A stretch of DNA of 55,246 nucleotides from Bacteroidales bacterium (GCA_025358455.1 JANYJP010000090.1:1-55246), one strand, 5' to 3'; positions 9,971 to 19,156 are shown, numbered from the stretch's first letter. Notes: generated by a model from the letters alone, not told the origin. A program made the numbers and translations.

Positions 9971-9978
9971 TATCTTTG
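9971..9978 (+). promoter_or_regulatory. Candidate -7 box (TATCTTTG) for the TlpA-like gene
   Basis: The octamer matches TAnnTTTG and lies 43 bp before the ATG at 10022, in a 71-bp gap after meaB. No good -33 TTTG is present at the standard spacing. Confidence 0.35.
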
Positions 9979-10021
9979 CGCGAATTAAATCAATATTCTT
10001 ACAAAATCAATATTACAGAAT

Positions 10022-11128
10022 ATGAAAAAGATAATCTACCTGCTAATTGCAACGATATTAATTGCTTCTTGTTCATCCGGACCGCATTATGTAGTTAAAG
10101 GGAAAATTGCAGGCTCTGACAGCATTACTTTTTATCTTCAGAAAAGAGAGGCCGGAAAAACAATTACAATTGATTCAGCCGTTTCAAAAAAAGGTTCATT
10201 TACAATCAAAGGTGGAAAAGTTGATTATCCTCAACTTATACAACTTGTAGCAGGAAATACCAGAAAAAGGACATCACTATACCTTGAGAACTCTGAAATA
10301 ACTATTACCGGAAGTCTCGACTCACTGTTCAAAGCAAAAATAACTGGATCAAAAACGCAGGATGAATATGAATCATTCGTGGCTTCAAATAAGCAGCTTA
10401 GTGACAAGTATTCAAAAATAGTCGGCGAATACCAGACCGCTAATAAAGCCGGAGATATTGTAAAAGTTTCATCGCTTGAAAAGCAGGCTGATTCTGTTCA
10501 AACCGAAATGACAAACCTTCAGAAAACCTTTGTAAAAAACAACCCGAAATCATATGTTTCTCCATCAATCCTGGCAAGCCTTAGTTATGAGATGGAAGCA
10601 CCGGAGATCGAATCGATGATTAACGGACTTGATACTGCAATTGCTGCGCTGCCACAGATTAAATCACTTAAAGAAAGAGTCGCTGTTATGAAGGCAGTAT
10701 CTGTTGGTCAGAAAGCTCCCGATTTTACTATGAATGATATTGATGGCAAACCAGTAGCACTCTCATCAAAAATAGGTTCCGGATTGCTATTGATTGATTT
10801 CTGGGCTGCATGGTGTGGCCCCTGCCGCCAGGAAAACCCAAATGTTGTCAAAGTATATACCGAATTTCACAAAAAAGGTTTTGATGTTTTCGGGGTTTCC
10901 TTAGACCAGAAAAAAGAAGACTGGCAGAAGGCAATAGCTGATGACAAACTTGCATGGACACATGTATCAGATCTTCAATACTGGAATAATGCAGCTGCTA
11001 AGTTATACGCGGTAAATGCGATTCCTGCTAACTTTCTTCTTGATGAAAAGGGAACAATAATCGGAAGAAACCTCAGGGGTGAAGACCTTTATAATAAAGT
11101 GAATGAGGTGCTTGGTGGCAAAAAGTAG
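10022..11128 (+). CDS. TlpA/ResA-family thiol-disulfide oxidoreductase lipoprotein with DUF4369 domain
   Basis: 368 aa. The N-terminus MKKIIYLLIATILIASCSSG is a lipoprotein signal (lipobox Cys17). Residues about 22-115 form a DUF4369 beta-domain (VKGKIAGSDSITFYLQKREA); a helical spacer rich in Lys/Gln follows (about 120-225). Residues about 230-365 are an AhpC/TSA-thioredoxin fold with the active site WAAWCGPCRQ (about C264/C267) and the cis-Pro region AIPANFLLDEKG. Such proteins reduce or exchange disulfides in the periplasm and are abundant in Bacteroidota. The specific partner is unknown. Its stop lies 10 bp from the convergent response-regulator stop. Confidence 0.9.
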   Translation: MKKIIYLLIATILIASCSSGPHYVVKGKIAGSDSITFYLQKREAGKTITIDSAVSKKGSFTIKGGKVDYPQLIQLVAGNTRKRTSLYLENSEITITGSLDSLFKAKITGSKTQDEYESFVASNKQLSDKYSKIVGEYQTANKAGDIVKVSSLEKQADSVQTEMTNLQKTFVKNNPKSYVSPSILASLSYEMEAPEIESMINGLDTAIAALPQIKSLKERVAVMKAVSVGQKAPDFTMNDIDGKPVALSSKIGSGLLLIDFWAAWCGPCRQENPNVVKVYTEFHKKGFDVFGVSLDQKKEDWQKAIADDKLAWTHVSDLQYWNNAAAKLYAVNAIPANFLLDEKGTIIGRNLRGEDLYNKVNEVLGGKK

Positions 11129-11138
11129 TCTTGCAGCC

Positions 11139-11816
11139 TCACGCCTTATTAATCTCTTCAAGAATAAACCCTGTGCCCCGCACTGTGCGTATGTCAATGT
11201 TTTTATCCTCGGAAACATATTTCCTTAACCGGCTTATGAAGACGTCCATGCTTCTCCCCAGGAAATAGTCATCCTCACCCCATATCTCGGTGAGGATATC
11301 TTCTCTGGCAAGTATTTTATTCTTGTTGATTATGAAATATTTCAAAAGCTGAGCTTCCTTGAGGGTAAGTTTCTCTTTCGTGTTTCCGCTTATGAGTTCA
11401 AGTGTATTATATTTAAGAACTGTATCAGACACTTTAAACTCGTCATTCGTAGAAGAATAAGCCCGCTTTAATATGTTATTTATCCGTAGTATAAGAACTT
11501 CGGGATCAAAAGGTTTAGTTATATAATCATCTGCACCGATCTTAAGTCCTCTGACAATATCTTCTTTAAGGCTTTTTGCAGTAAGAAATATAATTGGGAT
11601 GCCAGGTTCGGCCTCTTTGACCTTCTCGGCAAGAGTGAAGCCATCCATCTCGGGCATCATAACATCAAATACACAGATGTCAAACTTGCCCTGATTAAAC
11701 AGCTCCCAGGCCTCCTTGCCGTCACGGCCTAAGGTCACATCAAAACCGCTGATTGTGACGTACTGACTTAATATATTTCCAAAATCCCTGTCGTCTTCAG
11801 CTAACAAAACTTTCAT
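11139..11816 (-). CDS. OmpR/PhoB-family response regulator
   Basis: 225 aa. The receiver domain (1-120) has the acidic pocket AEDD, phospho-acceptor Asp51 in CVFDVMMPEMDG, the Thr in FLTAKS and Lys in TKPFDP. The C-terminal winged helix (about 130-222) carries the Trans_Reg_C signature, including LKEAQLLKYFIINKNKILAR and VRGTGFIL. It should bind DNA when phosphorylated. The histidine kinase that would normally adjoin it lies upstream on the same strand but is separated by about 400 bp holding a decayed gene fragment. The two are still the most likely pair. Confidence 0.93.
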   Translation of the reverse strand: MKVLLAEDDRDFGNILSQYVTISGFDVTLGRDGKEAWELFNQGKFDICVFDVMMPEMDGFTLAEKVKEAEPGIPIIFLTAKSLKEDIVRGLKIGADDYITKPFDPEVLILRINNILKRAYSSTNDEFKVSDTVLKYNTLELISGNTKEKLTLKEAQLLKYFIINKNKILAREDILTEIWGEDDYFLGRSMDVFISRLRKYVSEDKNIDIRTVRGTGFILEEINKA

Positions 11817-11956
11817 ATTCCGAATAGTTTTAATTATTTATGGTAATGCACAGTAAATATACGACCTTTTATCGGTTAACAGTAAACTGATACTTCATGA
11901 TATAGCTTTCTCTGATTCATTTCAAAATAGAAACTTATTCCTCTTACTTCATTTAG

Positions 11957-12165
11957 TTATTCTGATTTAGTAATTTCAGTTAATGGAGATCTGCCGTTTT
12001 CATTTATAGCTTCAATTCTGAAAAAATACGGAATTTCCATCGCTGCCATCCATATCGTTCATAATTAAGAAGAAGCAGCTCTTTTCTGGTTCCGATTGGT
12101 GCGAATGTTTTACGGTTTATCACAATTCCGTAAATGGGATATGAGTTACTGCTGCCATTATACAT
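11957..12165 (-). pseudogene. Decayed gene remnant with a fibronectin-III-like C-terminal end
   Basis: On the minus strand, 12049 to 11957 reads MAAMEIPYFFRIEAINENGR followed by SPLTEITKSE and a stop. This is a typical C-terminal fibronectin-III-like strand pattern (PYFFRIEAINENG) seen at the end of Bacteroidota glycoside hydrolases. Just upstream, a different frame (12165 to 12004) gives a 53-residue protein-like stretch, starting MYNGSSNSYPIYGIVINRKT, that runs into the same DNA. The shift of frame inside a continuous protein-like signal suggests a frameshifted, truncated gene. It lies between the kinase and regulator genes, on their strand. The parent family is a guess; the 53-aa frame could instead be a small real gene. 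Confidence 0.4.
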
Positions 12166-12212
12166 TTAGAGCTTTCCCTTCCGGTCCTGTTTTTCTCATC
12201 ATGGGGCCTTTA

Positions 12213-13607
12213 TTAAATATTAGGTATTGTAACTGTAAAAGTACTCCCTCTTCCGGGTCTGCTCGATACTGTTACATCCCCGCCATGAGCTTCTGCAATT
12301 TTTTTAACATAATACAGACCCAGGCCAAGTCCCTTAAATTTATGAATATTACCGGTGGACGCCCTGTAAAACTTATCAAATATATGTTTCTGGTCATTTT
12401 TGTTTATCCCGATCCCGTTATCGGTAAAAGCGATACATATTTTATTTTCTGATGTAAATCCTTCAATATCTATTTCAGATTTTTTGTCAGAATACTTCAC
12501 AGCATTTGAAAGAAGGTTATTTACAAGCGTTGTGAAATAGACATCATCAAGATCAACTTTAGTTCCGGTAAATTTATATTTTTGTGTAATTAAAGCTCCA
12601 TTGCCTCCGCCTGATTTAAAACTTTCAACAACATCACTCATAAATTCCTCAATATCAACAGTTCTTTTATCAAGCTGAAACTGAGTCCTTTCCCACATGC
12701 TTATCTCAAGAATCATGTTGATTAGCTGGTTCAGGTGAACACTTTGTTTCCCTATTAACTTAGCCGTTTCAAGTATCTTCTCTTCATTGGTTCTGATCTG
12801 CACCATTTCAAGGGTTTTACCTGCAACAGTTATTGTTGAAAGAGGCGTTTTTAACTCATGGGTCATATTATTAATAAAGTCGGTCTTCAGATTGGATAGT
12901 CTCTTTTCTTCCATAAGATTCCTGAAGGTTATCATAAACATTACACCCACAAGAATGATACTAAGGCTACTAAGTCCCAGAGACGCCGAAGTCTCTTTCA
13001 AAATCATTTTCTGTTTATCGGAAAAATCAATAAAATAATCAAAATTACACCGGTAGTTGTTATCCTCCTCATTAAACCATGTAACCACTATTTTGTTTTG
13101 TGTGACCATCTGCGTAACGGGTAAGGAGCCACGGTCAGATGGACGCCGGTAAGGAAAGTTGTCATTGTGGTATACAACAATTGTATCATTTGCTATCATT
13201 TCCAAATTGTTAATGACAATAGTATACTTAAAGTTTTTTTCATATCCCCGCCTGTCAAAATAAGCTGAAAGCAATGTTGAAAGATATTGTTCCTGATTTA
13301 TAACCTTTGTAAAATAATCGAAAACATCTTTTTTCACAGATACCAATTCCTTTGAATCCTTAATAGCATGTATTTGACGGTTCGCTTTTTCAGAATAGCT
13401 CCCTAAGAGAAGTCTTACTGTATCAAATCCATCGGATGGCAATCTTCTTCTGATAAAGCCCATTGCTTCCTGTGAACGAAGGGTATACCTTAGAGAAAAC
13501 ATTTCACTTTTTTGGTTCCAGACGCCAATAATAATAAAGACCTGGACAGATATAAGAATTAAAATAGATGTTATACCCAGAAGTAAAACTGTATTTTTCT
13601 TTTTCAT
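12213..13607 (-). CDS. Membrane sensor histidine kinase
   Basis: 464 aa. Two membrane helices (about 8-28 and 208-228) flank a periplasmic sensor region of about 180 residues with no recognisable domain. There is no HAMP domain. HisKA begins at about 235, with the phospho-acceptor His250 in NMTHELKTPLS. HATPase_c motifs: N-box NNLLSNAVKYS, G1 DNGIGI, F-box FDKFYR and G2 GLGLGLYYV. The layout is that of an envelope-sensing kinase that phosphorylates an OmpR-type regulator, here most likely the one at 11139-11816. The divergent gene at 13758 starts 150 bp away and could be its target (inference). Confidence 0.93.
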   Translation of the reverse strand: MKKKNTVLLLGITSILILISVQVFIIIGVWNQKSEMFSLRYTLRSQEAMGFIRRRLPSDGFDTVRLLLGSYSEKANRQIHAIKDSKELVSVKKDVFDYFTKVINQEQYLSTLLSAYFDRRGYEKNFKYTIVINNLEMIANDTIVVYHNDNFPYRRPSDRGSLPVTQMVTQNKIVVTWFNEEDNNYRCNFDYFIDFSDKQKMILKETSASLGLSSLSIILVGVMFMITFRNLMEEKRLSNLKTDFINNMTHELKTPLSTITVAGKTLEMVQIRTNEEKILETAKLIGKQSVHLNQLINMILEISMWERTQFQLDKRTVDIEEFMSDVVESFKSGGGNGALITQKYKFTGTKVDLDDVYFTTLVNNLLSNAVKYSDKKSEIDIEGFTSENKICIAFTDNGIGINKNDQKHIFDKFYRASTGNIHKFKGLGLGLYYVKKIAEAHGGDVTVSSRPGRGSTFTVTIPNI

Positions 13608-13757
13608 CTAAATATATTTTATTCTCTCAAAATTATTCATTTTATTAATACCCCTGACACTCACCGGAAACATTAACCCTGCATTAACCCTGTATTAACA
13701 AAATATCGAAACAGCGAGCTTTATCTTTACATTGTCAAACTAATAACTAAGGCAGCT

Positions 13758-14468
13758 ATGAAAAAGATTAAAGTATTATTGATTTCAATATTTCTCCTCT
13801 CAGCCGGCTCCTTTTTCCAGGTGACATATGGACAGAGTAAGACCAGGGCTGAGCAGCAAAAGGAAGAAAAACTTCAGCAATCTATTGAAACCCAGAAGAA
13901 AGCAATGTCAGATCAGAAGAAAGTCCAGGAACAGACTTTACAGGATGTTATTAATTCGAGAGTAGATCTGGATAGTAATATGAATGATCTCCAGCTTCAG
14001 CTTGAAGCAGTTGGTAAAGAGGGAGAGCCAATGAAGATTTTTTACAACAGGAGGGGTACCCGGTCTTTTTCAGCTGACGCCCCGTTTATATGGTCGGGTC
14101 CTGAAGGTAATTCATTTTACGGTCATGAATTCGGAGGAGATGAGGAAAGAACCACCTGGGATTTTTCCAAAACGGTAAAAGAAAATACCTTCACTCGTGA
14201 TTATACTTTTGATGTTGAAAAAACAGTAAATAATGTTGTAATGTCAGTTATGGGCGATTGTAAAGAAGGTGACATACATATCAAAATTGTAATGCCAAAC
14301 GGGAAAAGCTATTCGGATATCATAATCGATGAATTTGGTAATCTCAACTGGAGAAAATCGTTTTCAATTTCAAAAACTGAAAATCAGGACAAAACGGGTG
14401 AATGGAAATTTCAGATAGCTTCAACGAAAGCAACAGGGTTCTTCAAAATTTCTCTTCAGACATATTAG
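13758..14468 (+). CDS. Secreted protein of unknown function with coiled-coil N-terminus
   Basis: 236 aa. A signal peptide (about 1-25, ending TYGQ) is followed by a Glu/Gln/Lys-rich helix (about 27-85, with KTRAEQQKEEKLQQSIETQK) likely to form a coiled coil. A beta-rich C-terminal domain follows (about 95-236). No family was recognised. It is divergent from the histidine kinase gene, an arrangement often seen when a kinase-regulator pair controls an envelope-stress protein; that link is only inferred. A strong terminator follows. Confidence 0.7.
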   Translation: MKKIKVLLISIFLLSAGSFFQVTYGQSKTRAEQQKEEKLQQSIETQKKAMSDQKKVQEQTLQDVINSRVDLDSNMNDLQLQLEAVGKEGEPMKIFYNRRGTRSFSADAPFIWSGPEGNSFYGHEFGGDEERTTWDFSKTVKENTFTRDYTFDVEKTVNNVVMSVMGDCKEGDIHIKIVMPNGKSYSDIIIDEFGNLNWRKSFSISKTENQDKTGEWKFQIASTKATGFFKISLQTY

Positions 14469-14489
14469 GTTTTTCATTCCTTGTAACAG

Positions 14490-14523
14490 GGGGACAGGCA
14501 TAAGGGGGCCTGTCCCCTTTATT
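14490..14523. terminator. Strong terminator between convergent genes
   Basis: Inverted repeat GGGGACAGGC (14490-14499) and GCCTGTCCCC (14108-offset arm at 14508-14517) with an 8-nt loop, followed by TTTATTTTTT. It terminates the plus-strand gene ending at 14468 and overlaps the end of the minus-strand gene ending at 14519, so it may act on both. Confidence 0.8.
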
Positions 14524-15010
14524 TTTTCCCGGATTTTTCATGTTTTTTACCAGGAGATCTGAACTGGCAGTTATTAAAAAAAGGATCCCAGTTCCTGTTT
14601 TGACTAAATTCGGATGTTTTTATATTGAAATATCCCAGAATATGTTTTGGTGATACCGTATAAATCAATTCATCGTTTTCGCCAAAGTATGGATCAGTAA
14701 TTGTAAGCACCTCTTCCATACCGGTATCATTATTGTTCGACACAGCGGAATATATCTCATAAATAACTTTCGGTATTGCTATGATAATTGTGTATAAACC
14801 ATAGTCTTTTCGCTGGAAGAGGAAATATGTAACTTCAATAGGTTCGTTTGGGTTAACACGGTCAGTTGAATGTGGAAGCTGACTTTCAAAGATAAACCCT
14901 TCATTCATAATGTTTTCAACAACATTAAATTCCCTGGTGTTATGAAGGAAGAAATGACAGTCTTTAAAGTTCTTCAAAATTGATGCAAGTATCTCTCCTT
15001 TGTTCTTCAT
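14519..15010 (-). CDS. Hypothetical cytoplasmic protein, 163 aa
   Basis: It starts MKNKGEILASILKNFKDCHF, has no signal peptide or membrane helix and ends in a basic tail (GKKHEKSGKK). The middle (about 55-135) has alternating hydrophobic strands such as VTYFLFQRKDYGLYTIIIAI. One motif, FFLHNTREFNVVENIMNEGF, recalls the ligand-binding start of ART/PARP-like or DUF-type folds, but that is too weak to name. Its stop overlaps the terminator of the convergent gene. It reads as a genuine gene because the codon use and composition match its neighbours. Function unknown. Confidence 0.6.
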   Translation of the reverse strand: MKNKGEILASILKNFKDCHFFLHNTREFNVVENIMNEGFIFESQLPHSTDRVNPNEPIEVTYFLFQRKDYGLYTIIIAIPKVIYEIYSAVSNNNDTGMEEVLTITDPYFGENDELIYTVSPKHILGYFNIKTSEFSQNRNWDPFFNNCQFRSPGKKHEKSGKK

Positions 15011-15135
15011 CCGGCAGGGAATGGATTCTCTGTTAATCCATACTCAAAAATAGCTTATATTATTTTATTTACAACACTTAAACCATTTGTTCTGTTATAT
15101 GTTAAATTTGTATCAAACATTGAAGCATCTGTTTA

Positions 15136-16017
15136 ATGAGAAAATTTTTGCTTTTACTGCTTTTTGTTTTCATGGTTTCTTGTGGCAGGCAGGGAAATAA
15201 TGGCGGGGACCGGATTATTACAGTAAGTATAGTCCCGTTTAAATACTTCGTTGAAGCTATTGCCGGCGATGACTTTAAAGTTAATGTAATGGTTCCAGCG
15301 GGTGCGGACCCACATGTCTACGAACCCTTTCCGGAACAAATTAATAAACTCAGAAAATCCATTGGATATATCAGTAACGGATATCTTGGCTTTGAAATGA
15401 ACTGGCTGGACCGTTTTTATGAGACAAACAGGACAATGAAGAGGTTATCATTAGGTGATAAAATCATTCCTTTAGTTTCTGAACACCACCATGAAGGTAA
15501 TCATGTCGAAGGCGCTGATCCGCATTATTGGGTTTCTCCGAAATGTGCACTTATTATGGCTTCCTCAATAAAAGATTTCTTAACGGAACTGAACTTATCA
15601 CACAAACAGAAATACGAAGCAAATTATCAGGTTCTTCTTATAAAAATTAAAGATCTTGATAAAAAGGCAGAGACGCTTTTTTCAGGGATAAAGAACAAAT
15701 CGTTTTTGATTTACCACCCTAATCTGGCCTATGTTGCCAGGGACTATGGTCTTGAAGAGATCCCCGTTGAATTTGAAGGGAAGGAACCGCCTCCATCAAG
15801 GATAAAAGAACTCATTGACAAGGGAAGGGAAGAAAATCTGAAAACTATATTTGTTCAGAGGGAATACGATACTAAAAACGCAGAAGCCATAGCCAGGGAA
15901 ATAGGAGCAGAATTAAAAATTATTGATCCCCTGTCAGAGGATTGGTTTAAATCTACTGCCGATATTATTGAGGAAGTTCATAATAGTTTGATTGAGAGCT
16001 CTAAATCAGGAAAGTAA
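15136..16017 (+). CDS. znuA: Zinc/manganese ABC transporter substrate-binding lipoprotein
   Basis: 293 aa, ZnuA/TroA (cluster A-I) family. Lipobox Cys16 in MVSCGRQ. The metal ligands expected for the family are visible: His in PAGADPHVYEP (about 56), His in DPHYWVSP (about 131), His in LIYHPNLAYVA (about 196) and a late acidic residue in IDPLSEDW. A short His-rich loop (SEHHHEGNHVEG, about 115-126) is typical of zinc-specific members. First gene of a three-gene operon with znuC (1-bp overlap) and znuB. A -7-like box TAAATTTG lies at 15103-15110. Zn rather than Mn is preferred from the His loop; no Zur box was recognised. Confidence 0.9.
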   Translation: MRKFLLLLLFVFMVSCGRQGNNGGDRIITVSIVPFKYFVEAIAGDDFKVNVMVPAGADPHVYEPFPEQINKLRKSIGYISNGYLGFEMNWLDRFYETNRTMKRLSLGDKIIPLVSEHHHEGNHVEGADPHYWVSPKCALIMASSIKDFLTELNLSHKQKYEANYQVLLIKIKDLDKKAETLFSGIKNKSFLIYHPNLAYVARDYGLEEIPVEFEGKEPPPSRIKELIDKGREENLKTIFVQREYDTKNAEAIAREIGAELKIIDPLSEDWFKSTADIIEEVHNSLIESSKSGK

Positions 16018-16763
16018 TGGCATATTTGTTTGAGATGAAATTATTATCAGCTTCTTACGGTACAACTGTAGTTTTAAAAGATATTGATTTAAAGGTAGTC
16101 GAAAACGATTTTATTGGAGTTATCGGTCCAAACGGGGGTGGCAAAACCACACTTTTAAAAGTTATTCTTGGCTTACTCAAACCAGTGCAGGGGGAGATTG
16201 TATTCAATAAGGACTTATTGAATGCTAACAGAATAGGTTATCTTCCCCAGATATCAACGGGGGATATTAATTATCCTGTTACGGTATCTGATATTGTACT
16301 CTCGGGTCTGATGATCGGGAAAGGGATTATTTCCAGAATGACCGCCTCTGACAGGAAAAAGGCAGCAGGAGTCATATATGAGCTTGGTTTGTCCGAAATG
16401 GCCGGAGTAACAATAAATGAACTGTCAGGTGGACAAATGCAGAGAGTATTCCTGGGGCGGGCTATTATTGGAGATCCAAAACTCTTACTACTCGATGAAC
16501 CTGGCAATTTTGTTGACACTACATTTGAAAATGATTTCTATGAGAAGCTGCGTGAGCTCAATAAACGTATGGCTATATTAATGGTATCTCATGATGTAGG
16601 AACCATCTCTGCACATATTAAATCGTTTGCCTGTGTAAACAGAAGACTTCATTATCATGCTTCCCCTGAAATAACTAATGAGGACCTGCTATCCTATGGA
16701 TGTCCGGTCCAGGTAATTTCGCACGGAGATATTCCTCATACAGTACTTAAAAAACATAATTAG
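16017..16763 (+). CDS. znuC: Metal ABC transporter ATP-binding protein
   Basis: 248 aa. The ATPase of the importer: Walker A GPNGGGKTTLL (about 37-47), signature LSGGQMQRVFLGRA (about 137-150), Walker B LLLLDEP followed by GNFVDT, and the switch His in VSHDVG. The C-terminal end contains a short His/Cys-containing stretch typical of ZnuC relatives. The ATG shares its first base with the znuA stop codon, and its own stop overlaps the GTG start of the permease, so translation is coupled along the operon. Confidence 0.92.
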   Translation: MAYLFEMKLLSASYGTTVVLKDIDLKVVENDFIGVIGPNGGGKTTLLKVILGLLKPVQGEIVFNKDLLNANRIGYLPQISTGDINYPVTVSDIVLSGLMIGKGIISRMTASDRKKAAGVIYELGLSEMAGVTINELSGGQMQRVFLGRAIIGDPKLLLLDEPGNFVDTTFENDFYEKLRELNKRMAILMVSHDVGTISAHIKSFACVNRRLHYHASPEITNEDLLSYGCPVQVISHGDIPHTVLKKHN

Positions 16764-17587
16764 TGGAGAATATTTTTCAATATGATTTTATAATTAAAGG
16801 CATCATTGGAGCCGTATTTGCCAGCATAACTGCCGGATTGGCAGGAACATATGTTGTATCAAAACGGTTGGTCTTCCTGAGCGGTGGTATTACCCATGCA
16901 TCTTTTGGAGGAATTGGACTCGGATACTTTCTTGGCATAAATCCGGTAATAGGTGCGGCTGTTTTTGGAATTATGTCAGCATTGGGTGTTGAATATCTAT
17001 CGGTAAAACAAAAAATAAGGGAAGACTCTGCAATTGGAATACTGTGGGCATTCGGGATGGCTATAGGAATAATCTTCATTTACCTGACACCCGGTTATAC
17101 CCCGAACCTGATGAGTTACCTGTTCGGCAGTATACTTACGGTTTCAAATGCCGATCTTATTGCTTTAGGTATTATGTCAGTTATACTGATTCTTTACTTC
17201 AGTATCTTTTACAGGACAATACTTTATATTTCATTCGATGAGGTATTTGCAAGGACATACTCCTCATATGTAGATGTATTTAAATATGTAACCACATCTC
17301 TCATTGCCCTTACAATAGTTTTGAACATCCGGATGGCTGGCGTGATTCTTGTTATCTCGTTACTTACTATTCCTCCCAATATCGCAATGTTGTTTACAAA
17401 AGTTTATTTTAAAATTGTGATCTGGTCTGTTATTGCCGGATTCGTTGGCACCTCTACCGGTTATGTTATTTCATACTTTGCAGGTATCCCGGTAGGAGCA
17501 ACTATCATTTTTACTCTTGTTATAATATGGGTCATTGCAAAAGTGTTAAGCCAGTTAATTCTGAAATTAAAAATCAGTAAGAATTAA
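16763..17587 (+). CDS. znuB: Metal ABC transporter permease
   Basis: 274 aa of the ABC-3 permease family with about eight membrane helices. It starts at a GTG that overlaps the TAG of znuC. The family motif around GGITHASFGGIGLGYFLGI (about 43-61) and the late ISYFAGIPVGATI segment are seen. It forms the channel for Zn2+ or Mn2+ import with the two upstream gene products. Confidence 0.92.
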   Translation: MENIFQYDFIIKGIIGAVFASITAGLAGTYVVSKRLVFLSGGITHASFGGIGLGYFLGINPVIGAAVFGIMSALGVEYLSVKQKIREDSAIGILWAFGMAIGIIFIYLTPGYTPNLMSYLFGSILTVSNADLIALGIMSVILILYFSIFYRTILYISFDEVFARTYSSYVDVFKYVTTSLIALTIVLNIRMAGVILVISLLTIPPNIAMLFTKVYFKIVIWSVIAGFVGTSTGYVISYFAGIPVGATIIFTLVIIWVIAKVLSQLILKLKISKN

Positions 17588-17657
17588 ACACATAAATGAA
17601 CTAATTTAAAAGATATTTCTCTGGAAATAATTAAAAATTGACTAAATTATTAATGCT

Positions 17658-19049
17658 ATGGATTACGATCTTATCATTATAGGAAGTGGACCCGGCGGTT
17701 ATGTGGCAGCAATCAGGGCATCACAATTGAAAATGAAAGTGGCAGTTGTTGAACGCGCAGAATTAGGTGGCATCTGTCTGAACTGGGGTTGCATACCTAC
17801 AAAATCACTTCTGAAAAGCGCACAGGTTTTTGAGTACCTCACTCATGCCTCAGATTATGGGATATTAATTGCAGGTGAAGCAAAACCTGATTTTAAAGCA
17901 ATCATTTCACGAAGCAGGAGCGTTGCCAATGGAATGAGCAAAGGAGTACAGTTTCTTTTAAAGAAAAATAATATTGAGCATATTAAAGGATTTGGCCGTC
18001 TTGCTGGCAATAATAGCGTTGAGGTTGAAGCTGCTGATGGAAATAAGAAGAATTATTCTGCAAAAAACATCATTCTCGCTACAGGAGCAAGATCTAAAGA
18101 ACTACCAAATCTAAAACAGGACGGCACGAAGATTATTGGTTACCGTGAAGCTATGACTCTTGAAAAACAGCCTGCATCAATGGTTGTTGTCGGATCAGGA
18201 GCAATCGGGAGCGAATTTGCAAATTTTTATCAGTCAATAGGTACCAGCGTAACTCTCGTAGAATTTCTGCCCCGATTAGTTCCCAATGAAGATGAAGAGG
18301 TCTCAATACAACTTGAGAGATCATTTAAGAAAATGAAAATGAAGATAATGACTAACTCATCAGTTGAGGCAGTAGATACTTCAAAAGAAAAATGCCTGGT
18401 AACCATAAAAACACCAAAAGGGCAGGAGATAATTGAAACAGATATAGTTCTCTCTGCAGTCGGAGTAGTAACCAATATTGAAGGAATAGGCCTTGAAAAA
18501 GCCGGAGTGAAAACTGAAAAGGGGAAAGTCGTTGTTGATGATTATTACGTTACATCATTACCCGGTGTTTATGCAATAGGGGATATCGTGCACGGTCCTG
18601 CACTTGCCCATGTAGCCTCTGCAGAAGGGATAATATGTGTTGAAAAAATTGCAGGTATGAATGTAGATCCTCTGGATTACAATAATATTCCGGGTTGTAC
18701 ATATACCACTCCTGAGATAGCATCCTGTGGTCTGACAGAGGTTGCAGCCCGGGAAGCAGGTTATGACATAAAAGTGGGAAAATTCCCTTTTACTGCATCT
18801 GGTAAGGCAAGTTCGGCCGGTGCAAAAGATGGTTTCGTAAAACTTATATTTGACGCTGCATATGGAGAACTGCTTGGCGCTCATATGATTGGCGCTAATG
18901 TGACTGAGATGATTGCAGAAATTATCCTTGCCAGAAAACTTGAAACAACCGGGCATGAAATTATTAAAGCCGTTCATCCGCATCCTACAATGTCAGAAGC
19001 AATTATGGAAGCAGCAGCAGCCGCTTATGGTGAAGTAATCCATCTTTAA
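17658..19049 (+). CDS. lpdA: Dihydrolipoyl dehydrogenase
   Basis: 463 aa, full length. FAD-dependent E3 subunit of 2-oxoacid dehydrogenase or glycine-cleavage complexes, reoxidising dihydrolipoamide with NAD+. Motifs: N-terminal FAD site IIGSGPGGYVAAIRA, redox-active disulfide GGICLNWGCIPTKS (about C41/C46), NAD-binding VVGSGAIGSEFA, second FAD motif YAIGDI, and the C-terminal catalytic AVHPHPTMSEAI (His-x-x-x-x-x-x-Glu dyad). No E1/E2 partner genes are adjacent. A candidate ECF-type promoter for the next gene begins just after the stop. Confidence 0.95.
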   Translation: MDYDLIIIGSGPGGYVAAIRASQLKMKVAVVERAELGGICLNWGCIPTKSLLKSAQVFEYLTHASDYGILIAGEAKPDFKAIISRSRSVANGMSKGVQFLLKKNNIEHIKGFGRLAGNNSVEVEAADGNKKNYSAKNIILATGARSKELPNLKQDGTKIIGYREAMTLEKQPASMVVVGSGAIGSEFANFYQSIGTSVTLVEFLPRLVPNEDEEVSIQLERSFKKMKMKIMTNSSVEAVDTSKEKCLVTIKTPKGQEIIETDIVLSAVGVVTNIEGIGLEKAGVKTEKGKVVVDDYYVTSLPGVYAIGDIVHGPALAHVASAEGIICVEKIAGMNVDPLDYNNIPGCTYTTPEIASCGLTEVAAREAGYDIKVGKFPFTASGKASSAGAKDGFVKLIFDAAYGELLGAHMIGANVTEMIAEIILARKLETTGHEIIKAVHPHPTMSEAIMEAAAAAYGEVIHL

Positions 19050-19056
19050 TTACAAA

Positions 19057-19086
19057 AACGCAACCTTTATTTAATTATTCGCATCA
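19057..19086 (+). promoter_or_regulatory. Candidate ECF-sigma-type promoter
   Basis: An AACGCAACCTT -35-like element (19057-19067) and CGCATC -10-like element (19080-19085) lie 12-13 bp apart and about 70 bp before the sigma-factor start. The AAC-containing -35 and CG-containing -10 resemble ECF promoters, which suggests autoregulation of the sigma-factor gene. The spacing is slightly short and no TAnnTTTG box was seen here. Confidence 0.35.
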
Positions 19087-19156
19087 TTCTTATGCGGAAT
19101 TACTGGCGTTTAAGATAATTATTTCATATTTTTAGGTTCTCAAACAGGACTAAACC

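Noticed and set aside
18558-18983. 141-codon antisense frame inside the dihydrolipoyl dehydrogenase gene
   Set aside because: Cys/His/Phe-rich shadow of a conserved gene; no start signal or motif.
19080-19096. CGCAT/ATGCG hairpin after the dihydrolipoyl dehydrogenase gene as a terminator
   Set aside because: The stem is only 5 bp and no T-run follows directly; it overlaps the better explained promoter element.
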